Assembly (NCBI GenBank): GCA_910588865.1
Contig: CAJUSJ010000085.1
Location: 1-17,235, forward strand
Reading direction: 5' to 3'
Origin: an uncultured Lachnospiraceae bacterium
GTDB taxonomy: Bacteria; Bacillota; Clostridia; Lachnospirales; Lachnospiraceae
DNA length: 17,235 nucleotides
The translations under genes were made by a program, and so were the position numbers. The notes under the pieces were generated by a model that worked only from the letters and a program-made list of their open reading frames with translations, made no database searches and was not told the DNA's origin. This document shows positions 1 to 5,336 of this stretch, piece after piece (position 1 is the first letter of the stretch; every line of letters starts with the position of its first letter).

Positions 1-326
1 TGTGTTCCCGGTTTATTGTTGCCATCCCTGGAGTCCGCCCCCTTTCCACTGTATCTCCCTGGCACATGAAACACACCAAGGTTATTCTGATATATTTATT
101 ATATCTAAGCCACGCCAGAAAAACAATCTATTTTTTAATGGAGACTAAAAATTACTGATCCGTTATGGGCCAAAGCAAATGCCCCATCACCGCAGGTGAT
201 TTTAAATGGGCATATGTGGTTACGTTCACATGCCCCTCGTAAACAGTCATGACTAAATTTCAAAAGTTGTAAACAAGTGTACTTTTCTGGTAAAATATTT
301 TTACTAAATTTGCCTGGGGAGTCCAC
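1..326. other. Intergenic stretch with no recognisable gene
   Basis: No reading frame here has a convincing ribosome binding site or recognisable product. The only structure seen is a set of competing short inverted repeats. ATCACC (186-191) pairs with GGTGAT (195-200). GGGCAT (208-213) can pair with ATGCCC on either side (179-184 or 230-235). This may be a remnant of a longer element or a small structured RNA; no family is recognised. Confidence 0.5.
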
Positions 327-397
327 ATGAATCGAATCGCGGAATTAAGAAAAGAAAAAAGATGAGCCAGATCAGCCTGGGAATGAAGCTGAATATC
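327..397 (+). pseudogene. Remnant of an XRE/Cro-CI type HTH regulator (frameshifted, truncated)
   Basis: After a GGGGAG ribosome-binding-like sequence, an ATG at 327 opens MNRIAELRKEKR and stops at TGA 363. The adjacent -1 frame, from ATG 362, continues as MSQISLGMKLNI. Joined, the two read like the first half of an XRE-family helix-turn-helix (consensus MNRIKELRKEKGLSQEELA.KLNIS). The rest of the domain is missing: after residue ~24 the sequence becomes unrelated and enters the inverted repeat at 434-491. An A-run at 355-360 is a plausible slippage site for the frameshift. The canonical X-XXY-YYZ phase for programmed frameshifting is not met, so decay is preferred. The family call rests on motif resemblance over about 24 residues. 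Confidence 0.55.
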
Positions 398-433
398 AAA
401 TTTCCACAACAGAATAACTCCGCCCAACACAAA

Positions 434-491
434 AAAGCCTTCTGGGAGGCGGTCTGACACTTACCTCTCAGACCGCCTCCCAGAAGGCTTT
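434..491 (-). terminator. 24-bp perfect stem-loop, intrinsic terminator of the HD-domain gene
   Basis: Arms 434-457 and 468-491 are exact reverse complements with a 10-nt loop. On the minus strand the hairpin follows the HD-domain gene stop by 28 nt and is followed by a TTTTTT tract (436-431), as expected for a Rho-independent terminator. The arms are much longer than a typical terminator. The plus-strand side also ends in TTT, so it may act in both directions. Confidence 0.8.
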
Positions 492-519
492 CTATTTCCA
501 TTTACCAGTCCGGAATCAA

Positions 520-1110
520 CTACTGCTGGATCCCCTCCATCTCCTTTGCCACCTGCTCCTCACAGGAACGCATGGCATTAATGGTCTTGTCCATCAGCTC
601 CTCCAGAGTCCATCCCAGCCGCTCTGCCCCGTCCTTGATCACATCCCGGGAACAGCCTGCCGCGAATCGCTTGTCCTTAAACTTTTTCTTAAGGCTGGAC
701 ACCTCCATATCCATAACGCTCTTTGACGGGCGCATCTTGGCGGCGGCCCAGATCAGCCCCGTCAGCTCGTCCGCGGCAAAGAGGATCATCTCCATCTGGT
801 GGACAGGCTCCACATCGCCGCACAGGCCATACCCGTGGCTGCAGATGGAGCGGATCATGTCCTCCCCCACCCCTGCCTGCGAAAGAAGCTCCGGTGCCTT
901 TTTGCAGTGTTCCTCCGGGTACAGCTCAAAATCGATGTCGTGGAGCAGCCCCACCTGTCCCCAGAACTCCTCATCGTCGCCGTACCCTTCTTCCCTGGCA
1001 AACCACCTCATTACTCCTTCCACTGTCAGTCCGTGAAGAATGTGAAAAGATTCCTTATTATACTTGCGCAGCAGGTCCAGCGCCTGCTGCCTTGTCATAT
1101 TGGTAGTCAT
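520..1110 (-). CDS. HD-domain putative metal-dependent phosphohydrolase
   Basis: The 196-residue soluble protein has the HD-superfamily metal ligand pattern: H26 (ILHGL), H57-D58 (LLHDID), H92 (SHGYG) and D114 (AADE). It belongs with clostridial HD/HDIG proteins of unknown substrate; members of the superfamily hydrolyse nucleotides or phosphoesters. There is no membrane segment or signal peptide. The start is chosen at the first ATG because AGGAGG lies 10 nt upstream; the second Met (residue 5) is too far from it. The gene is monocistronic, divergent from sdpR, and ends in a strong hairpin terminator. A TTGTAA-16-TATACT promoter would leave a leader of about 140 nt carrying an 11-bp hairpin. 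The fold is certain from the motifs; the reaction is unknown. Confidence 0.85.
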   Translation of the reverse strand: MTTNMTRQQALDLLRKYNKESFHILHGLTVEGVMRWFAREEGYGDDEEFWGQVGLLHDIDFELYPEEHCKKAPELLSQAGVGEDMIRSICSHGYGLCGDVEPVHQMEMILFAADELTGLIWAAAKMRPSKSVMDMEVSSLKKKFKDKRFAAGCSRDVIKDGAERLGWTLEELMDKTINAMRSCEEQVAKEMEGIQQ

Positions 1111-1213
1111 GATACCCTATCCTCCTCATCGTCATAATAAATACCCTGGACACTAACCTCTTTCAGGGCCGCGAAACCATGGCCGGTCAGAACTCCCGCT
1201 AAATATTCTGGCC

Positions 1214-1243
1214 CATGGCTGATCCGCGAGGTGATCAGCCATG
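1214..1243 (-). promoter_or_regulatory. 11-bp inverted repeat in the leader of the HD-domain gene
   Basis: CATGGCTGATC (1214-1224) and GATCAGCCATG (1233-1243) are exact reverse complements with an 8-nt loop. No T-run follows on either strand, so this is not an intrinsic terminator. It lies just downstream of the proposed HD-gene transcription start (~1250). A third related half-site, CATGGCCGGTC, lies at 1178-1188. It could be a protein operator or a 5' RNA hairpin; no known riboswitch is recognised. Confidence 0.5.
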
Positions 1244-1256
1244 AAGAAACAGTAAC

Positions 1257-1284
1257 AGTATACCATCCAGCCCAGAAATTACAA
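1257..1284 (-). promoter_or_regulatory. Probable sigma-A promoter of the HD-domain gene
   Basis: On the minus strand TTGTAA (1284-1279), a 16-nt spacer and TATACT (1262-1257) form a good vegetative promoter. Its -35 lies only 12 bp from the -35 of the divergent sdpR promoter. Confidence 0.5.
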
Positions 1285-1296
1285 TCCCTAACTTTA

Positions 1297-1325
1297 TTGA
1301 CAAGCGTATGCTCTTATGCTATCCT
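1297..1325 (+). promoter_or_regulatory. sigma-A promoter of sdpR-sdpI
   Basis: Consensus TTGACA (1297-1302), a 17-nt spacer and TATCCT (1320-1325). A perfect 22-bp palindrome begins one base downstream of the -10, where a bound repressor would block transcription initiation. Confidence 0.8.
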
Positions 1326-1326
1326 A

Positions 1327-1348
1327 CATTTAGATATATATCTAAATG
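1327..1348. promoter_or_regulatory. 22-bp perfect palindromic operator, probable SdpR-like site
   Basis: The half-site CATTTAGATAT is followed immediately by its exact reverse complement. The site spans the expected transcription start of the ArsR-family gene. This geometry is typical of autorepression by a dimeric winged-helix regulator. That the downstream regulator binds it is inferred from position. Confidence 0.75.
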
Positions 1349-1431
1349 AATTTTACTTGTTTGCTTTTACCCGCAAGTTCTCTTCACCGCCTTTTTAACC
1401 TTGTCAAACCAAAGAAAGAAGGGATACCTAC

Positions 1432-1707
1432 ATGAAACTTCAGAGGACTTTCAAAGCTCTCTCTGACCTGACCCGCCAGGAGATCTTAAACCTGTTAAAG
1501 GAAGGTCCCCTGACAGCCGGGGAGATCGCGCGGCATTTTCAGGTTTCCGGCGCGACCATTTCCCACCATTTATCCATATTAAAAGAAGCGGGACTTGTTC
1601 TGGATGACCGCCGGGGAAAGTATATCTACTATGAACTGAATATGTCTGTGGTAGATGAACTGCTGGGATGGGTCATCGCGCTGAAAGGAGAAGAAAAGAA
1701 TGAATAA
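1432..1707 (+). CDS. sdpR: SdpR-like ArsR-family autorepressor
   Basis: This is a 91-residue winged-helix protein. The N-terminal FKALSDLTRQEILNLL helix and the recognition helix region around residues 38-52 (VSGATISHHLSILKEAG), followed by the beta wing GKYIYYELN, match the SdpR branch of the ArsR family. The ELCVCD metal-binding motif of ArsR/SmtB sensors is absent, so metal sensing is unlikely. In Bacillus subtilis SdpR represses its own operon and is sequestered at the membrane by SdpI when toxin is present. Here the next gene is an SdpI homologue whose start overlaps this stop by 8 nt, indicating translational coupling. A 22-bp palindrome overlapping the promoter start region is the likely operator. 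The start is supported by AAGGGA 10 nt upstream. Confidence 0.88.
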   Translation: MKLQRTFKALSDLTRQEILNLLKEGPLTAGEIARHFQVSGATISHHLSILKEAGLVLDDRRGKYIYYELNMSVVDELLGWVIALKGEEKNE

Positions 1708-2383
1708 CAAAAAGCAAGGAATCACATGGAACCGCGGACAGGCGCTGGTCTGGCTGGTGTCTGTCCTGCCCATTATCCTGTCTGCCGCTGTATACCAGAA
1801 GCTTCCCCAGCGGATTCCCACCAACTGGGGATTTGACGGACAGATCAGCTACGGCCCCAAAAGCACTCTGTGGGCCCTGGCCGGCATAGCTCCGTTTCTG
1901 GCAGTATTATTTCAGGTTCTCCCCTATATTGATCCCAAGAAAAGGAATTACCTTAAATTCCGGAATGTGTACCAGAGCTTTCAGCTGTTTTTCCAGCTCT
2001 TCATGCTGGTCATGGTGGGGATCGTCATCACGGAGAGCTTTCGCCCCGGGACGATCCAGGTTGCCACTCTGGTCACTGCCATGTGCGGGATTCTGTTCAT
2101 GTTCATCGGCAATATCATGCCCAAGTTCCGGCAGAACTTTTTCTGCGGTTTCCGGACTCCATGGGCTTTGTCAGACGAGACCGTGTGGAACAAAACCCAC
2201 CGCCTTGCCGGGCGGCTGATGTTCGGGGCTGGCCTGCTTGGGTTTGGAGGAGCGTTTCTCCCCTGGGACAGAGCAAAGATGGCCTTTCTTCTGGTGCCCT
2301 TAATGGCAGCCACCATCATTCCCTATGTTATGAGCTATGTGTGGTTCCGGAATCTTTCAAAGGACAACCCCCTTTCCCGGTAA
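1700..2383 (+). CDS. sdpI: SdpI-family integral membrane immunity/signal protein
   Basis: The 227-residue membrane protein has about six hydrophobic segments (roughly residues 10-29, 54-75, 92-112, 118-138, 168-187, 193-216). The N-terminal segment, with KLPQRIPTNWGFDGQIS, is a DUF1648-type motif. The region FCGFRTPWALSDETVWNKTH before the fifth segment is the diagnostic SdpI signature. In B. subtilis SdpI protects against the SdpC toxin and captures the repressor SdpR. The start ATG has AAAGGAG 9 nt upstream, inside the 3' end of sdpR. No SdpA, SdpB or SdpC homologue is present in this window, so the pair is an orphan immunity or envelope-stress unit here. The family assignment is strong; the ligand is unknown. 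Confidence 0.88.
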   Translation: MNNKKQGITWNRGQALVWLVSVLPIILSAAVYQKLPQRIPTNWGFDGQISYGPKSTLWALAGIAPFLAVLFQVLPYIDPKKRNYLKFRNVYQSFQLFFQLFMLVMVGIVITESFRPGTIQVATLVTAMCGILFMFIGNIMPKFRQNFFCGFRTPWALSDETVWNKTHRLAGRLMFGAGLLGFGGAFLPWDRAKMAFLLVPLMAATIIPYVMSYVWFRNLSKDNPLSR

Positions 2384-2394
2384 CCCCCTCATGC

Positions 2395-2447
2395 CCCGTT
2401 TCCGGTACCACCGTAAAGGAAACGGGAGGCTGTTCCCTTTTGGGAAC
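2395..2447 (+). terminator. Tandem hairpins after sdpI, possible weak terminator
   Basis: A 9-bp stem (CCCGTTTCC 2395-2403 with GGAAACGGG 2418-2426) is followed by GTTCCC-TTTT-GGGAAC (2432-2447). Neither is followed by a T-run, so these are not canonical intrinsic terminators. They may slow transcription or protect the mRNA 3' end. Confidence 0.35.
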
Positions 2448-2476
2448 GCGCGGATAATGGGAGCGGAACGCGGAAG

Positions 2477-2505
2477 GCATATGAAGCCAGAGAAACGCAT
2501 ACTTT
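2477..2505 (+). promoter_or_regulatory. Candidate sigma-E (sporulation) promoter of the LysM-GH18 gene
   Basis: GCATATG (2477-2483), exactly 14 nt, then CATACTTT (2498-2505) fits the B. subtilis sigma-E consensus KMATATT-N14-CATACAHT with one mismatch in each box. It lies 33 nt before the chosen start codon. The B. subtilis homologue yaaH is a sigma-E gene, which agrees with this prediction. Confidence 0.6.
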
Positions 2506-2538
2506 ATACAAAACCACCGCGAAATGGCAGGAATTTCC

Positions 2539-3693
2539 ATGGAAATTTATGTGGTGCGTCCAAATGATACCATAGATAAGATCGCCCAGCAGCAGGGCGC
2601 GGATGTGAATTCGATTATAGAGATCAATCAGCTGACAGCTCCCTACCGCCTTGCCGTGGGGCAGTCTCTGCTGTTCTCCGGGAGAACTCCCCAGCAGGCA
2701 GAACTTATCCGTCCCTCCCGGGGAAGATCTGTCTTTCGAAGCGGTTATGCCTACCCCTTTATCGCCTCCGAGGTGATGGAGGAGACACTGTCCTGGCTCA
2801 CGGAAGTCGCTGTATTTTCCTATGGCTTTACCCCTTCGGGAAACCTGATTCCCCCAACCTTAGACGACACCTGGATCGTTCAGGAAGCCCTGTCCCTGGG
2901 TGTAATTCCAACTCTGACCCTGACGCCCCTGGGAGCTGACGGACATTTCAACAACCATCTGGTCAGCGCCCTGGTGAGAGAGCCTTCTGTACAGCGCAGA
3001 CTGGTTACCGGGCTGGCTTCCGTTATGCTGGAAAAAGGATACCAGGCCGTGAATATTGATTTTGAATATGTAGAGAGGGGAGACCGGGATGGGTTTACCT
3101 CATTTGTAGCCTATGCCGCCAATGTGCTCAATACCTTGGGTTACCTGGTTTCCGTTGCTCTTGCCCCCAAACATTCTGACGACCAGCCTGGTCTTCTCTA
3201 TGAAGGCATGGATTACGGCGGCCTGGGCGCGGCAGCCAACTGGGTGGTGCTCATGACTTATGAGTGGGGGTACACCTACGGTCCTCCCATGGCCATAGCC
3301 CCTATTAACCAGGTGAGACGAGTAGTGGAATATGCCCTCACCAAGATTCCTGCCTCCAAGATCTGTCTTGGTGTCCCAAATTATGGCTACGACTGGCCTC
3401 TCCCCTACACGCGGGGTGTCACCGCGGCCAAAACCCTGGGCAATATAGAGGCCGTGGAGACCGCCATCTTTTACGGCGCTCCTATCCTGTTTGATCAGAC
3501 CGCCCAGTCTCCTTATTTCCGGTACTGGCAGTATGGCATAGAACATGAGGTCTGGTTTGAGGATGTGAGAAGCTGGAGGGAAAAATTCCTCTTGGTGGAG
3601 CAGTATGGTTTAAGGGGAATCGCCGTCTGGCAGCTTATGAGGCTGTTCCGGGCCGGATGGACGCTTCTTGACGCCATGTTTCCCGGGACATGA
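2539..3693 (+). CDS. YaaH/SleL-type spore cortex glycosidase (LysM + GH18)
   Basis: This 384-residue protein has one N-terminal LysM peptidoglycan-binding domain (residues 2-47, starting EIYVVRPNDTIDKIA) and a GH18 (alpha/beta)8 domain (about 65-383). The catalytic strand reads VNIDFEYV, with the acid/base in D174-F-E176. Other YaaH-typical blocks are VALAPKHSDDQPGLLYEG, LMTYEWGYTYGPPMA and GVPNYGYDWPLPYTRG. Family members are N-acetylglucosaminidases or related lysins located on spores and active on cortex peptidoglycan during germination. B. subtilis YaaH has two LysM repeats; only one is present here. No signal peptide is seen, as expected for a protein placed on the forespore from the mother cell. 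The start is the Met preceded by AGGA at 7-nt spacing; an upstream in-frame ATG at 2524 lacks a site. A sigma-E-like promoter precedes it. Confidence 0.9.
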   Translation: MEIYVVRPNDTIDKIAQQQGADVNSIIEINQLTAPYRLAVGQSLLFSGRTPQQAELIRPSRGRSVFRSGYAYPFIASEVMEETLSWLTEVAVFSYGFTPSGNLIPPTLDDTWIVQEALSLGVIPTLTLTPLGADGHFNNHLVSALVREPSVQRRLVTGLASVMLEKGYQAVNIDFEYVERGDRDGFTSFVAYAANVLNTLGYLVSVALAPKHSDDQPGLLYEGMDYGGLGAAANWVVLMTYEWGYTYGPPMAIAPINQVRRVVEYALTKIPASKICLGVPNYGYDWPLPYTRGVTAAKTLGNIEAVETAIFYGAPILFDQTAQSPYFRYWQYGIEHEVWFEDVRSWREKFLLVEQYGLRGIAVWQLMRLFRAGWTLLDAMFPGT

Positions 3694-3772
3694 CAGGTTC
3701 CCTCCTCTCGCTGCAAAAGCCCCCATGCCCCGCTGGCCTCATTTTCCTCCTGCGGCAAAAGCTCATAACCCT

Positions 3773-4207
3773 TTAGACCATCCCCGTCTCACTTTCGCCC
3801 ACCACCTGGATGCCATGTTCTCTCAACAGCTCCGCTGTCACCCCATGGCCTTGTGTCAGGGTTCTGGTAAATGTCCCGTCATAGATGCCGCCGCACCCGC
3901 AGGAAGGACTCCTCTCCTTCAGCACGGCCTTGCGGCACCGATACAGGCGGGCCAGCTTCAGGGCTTCCTTTGCCCCTTTCTCATAATATGCCGTCACCTC
4001 CTCCCCCTTTCGGTTCCACACGCCGCCGTCTTTCCGCTCCGCCGGCTCTCTTGGCGTACTCATCCCTCCCAGCTGTTCCGGACAAACCGGTATCAGGGCT
4101 ATATCCTTTCTCTCCAGCAGCTTAAGCACCCCAGGGTCCCCTTTCTCTTTCCCATCGTAGCGGCATCCTGCTCCAAGAAGACAGGCGCTGACCAGTACAT
4201 ATTCCAT
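3773..4207 (-). CDS. DUF523 / TudS-like iron-sulfur desulfidase family protein
   Basis: This 144-residue cytoplasmic protein has the DUF523 signature blocks SACLLGAGCRYDG, CPEQLGGMSTPREPAE and ERSPSCGCGGIYDG. Cysteines C9, C42 and C103 sit in the three positions that ligate a [4Fe-4S] cluster in thiouracil desulfidase (TudS), a characterised member, and the CPE motif is intact. The substrate is unproven; some members remove sulfur from thiolated nucleobases. The start at 4207 is chosen because GGAGG lies 5 nt upstream and the conserved SACLLG block normally begins near residue 7. A longer in-frame start at 4240 has no site. The gene lies 45 nt downstream of the yitT-type gene with no terminator between, so the two are probably cotranscribed. 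It converges on the LysM-GH18 gene. Confidence 0.88.
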   Translation of the reverse strand: MEYVLVSACLLGAGCRYDGKEKGDPGVLKLLERKDIALIPVCPEQLGGMSTPREPAERKDGGVWNRKGEEVTAYYEKGAKEALKLARLYRCRKAVLKERSPSCGCGGIYDGTFTRTLTQGHGVTAELLREHGIQVVGESETGMV

Positions 4208-4252
4208 CTTTTCCTCCATTTCCTCGCTCATCAGGCACATAAAATATAGGGT

Positions 4253-5101
4253 TCATTCCAGAGGCTTCTGATAGAAGCTTCCGATAAAGGTCTCGGTAGG
4301 CATCACGTTGACGATCAGGGCCGGGTCCACTTTGGTCAGGTGGAACAGGATATCCTGCACTTCGTAGGTGGACACCACGGTGTGCAGAAGGCTCATGTTT
4401 TTCCCGCTGTAGCCGCCGTACCCGTCCACCACGGAAATGCCGTGTTTGCAGAAGCTGACATACTCTTTCACCACCTCTTTGGGCTTCTGAGTGGTGATCT
4501 GGAGAGTCACTCTCTTAAAACGATGGTAAAAATTGTCAATGGTCTTTGTGGCAATGAACTGAAACAGTATGGAATATCCCGCGTGCTCCCATCCAAACAG
4601 CGCGCCGAACACACACAGCAGACAGCAATTAAACACAAACACATACTGCCAAATGGATTTGCCCAGGCGGTTTGACACATAGAGGGCAATAAAATCCATC
4701 CCGGCCGTGGAAGCGTTTCCCTTGAGGGCAATGGAGATGGCAAGGCCATAGAGAAACCCTCCAAAGCAGATGTTCAGAAGCACGTCGTCAAACAGAGGCT
4801 CACTTGCCAGAATCTGGAGAAACATACTGGACAGCACCACCTGCACCATAGAAAATATGACGAATTTTTTCCCGATCTGCCTGTAGCAGAACATAGCCAC
4901 CGGGATGTTCAGCGCCACCATGCCCACTGATGTGGTAAAATGGATTCCTAAGGTTCCGGCGATCCTGGACAAAAGGCTCGCGATCCCTGTAAATCCGCTG
5001 GGCAGCAGCCCCACAGGCTCCAGAAACGTGTTCATGGCAAATGCCTGCAGCAAAGCAGATGCCATCACGGCTGCCGCCATAATCAAATCTCTTTTTTTCA
5101 T
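4253..5101 (-). CDS. YitT-family membrane protein with DUF2179 domain
   Basis: The 282-residue protein has about five or six hydrophobic segments in residues 5-190. It carries the YitT motifs GLLPSGFTGIASLL (residues 31-44) and GNASTAGMDFIAL (residues 127-139). The cytoplasmic C-terminal DUF2179 domain (about 195-280) includes GISVVDGYGGYSGK and VVSTYEV. YitT proteins are common, often duplicated, in Firmicutes and have no settled function; transport or export has been proposed. The start has AGGAAGG about 7 nt upstream. It heads a two-gene operon with the DUF523 gene and has its own promoter. Confidence 0.9.
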   Translation of the reverse strand: MKKRDLIMAAAVMASALLQAFAMNTFLEPVGLLPSGFTGIASLLSRIAGTLGIHFTTSVGMVALNIPVAMFCYRQIGKKFVIFSMVQVVLSSMFLQILASEPLFDDVLLNICFGGFLYGLAISIALKGNASTAGMDFIALYVSNRLGKSIWQYVFVFNCCLLCVFGALFGWEHAGYSILFQFIATKTIDNFYHRFKRVTLQITTQKPKEVVKEYVSFCKHGISVVDGYGGYSGKNMSLLHTVVSTYEVQDILFHLTKVDPALIVNVMPTETFIGSFYQKPLE

Positions 5102-5136
5102 ATTGCTTTCCTTCCTGTAATCTTTTTCCTGTCCCT

Positions 5137-5165
5137 ACTATATCATGCTATCTCTTTTTTCTCAA
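5137..5165 (-). promoter_or_regulatory. sigma-A promoter of the yitT-DUF523 operon
   Basis: On the minus strand TTGAGA (5165-5160), a 17-nt spacer and TATAGT (5142-5137), preceded by a TGA extended -10. The predicted start leaves a leader of about 30 nt. Confidence 0.7.
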
Positions 5166-5240
5166 TATACCACATGGGATTTTTATTAGTCCAAAAAACA
5201 TTTTGGTGGGAATATTGCTATAAAAGAGTAGAAATTACCC

Positions 5241-5276
5241 TTGTTTATTGTTATATATTGATGTTATGATAACAAT
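5241..5276 (+). promoter_or_regulatory. Promoter with overlapping palindromic operator for the GH28 gene
   Basis: TTGTTT (5241-5246), an 18-nt spacer and TATGAT (5265-5270) form a reasonable promoter. The -10 is embedded in the 13-bp palindrome TGTTATGATAACA (5262-5274). A longer inverted repeat, ATTGTTAT (5247-5254) with ATAACAAT (5269-5276), spans the spacer. The arrangement suggests a repressor site, perhaps for carbohydrate control. The regulator is not in the window. Confidence 0.55.
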
Positions 5277-5336
5277 AGTAGCATTTGGTTTATGTCTATT
5301 TTTACAATTCATCTTTCAAAACAGGAGGGAGTTCAC

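Noticed and set aside
219..230. 12-mer GTTACGTTCACA repeated in inverted orientation at 12732-12743
   Set aside because: Several 12-base matches are expected by chance in 17 kb on two strands; similarity in the flanks is weak.
351..365. Programmed -1 frameshift at the A-run in the XRE remnant
   Set aside because: The A-AAA-AAG heptamer is not in the required phase for the zero frame, and the downstream frame does not complete the HTH domain, so decay is simpler.
3694..3772. Terminator between the convergent LysM-GH18 and DUF523 genes
   Set aside because: No stem of useful length with a T-run could be found on either strand in this 79-nt gap.
3668..4249. Long plus-strand frame opposite the DUF523 gene
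   Set aside because: It is the antisense shadow of a gene with intact family motifs and has no upstream ribosome binding site.
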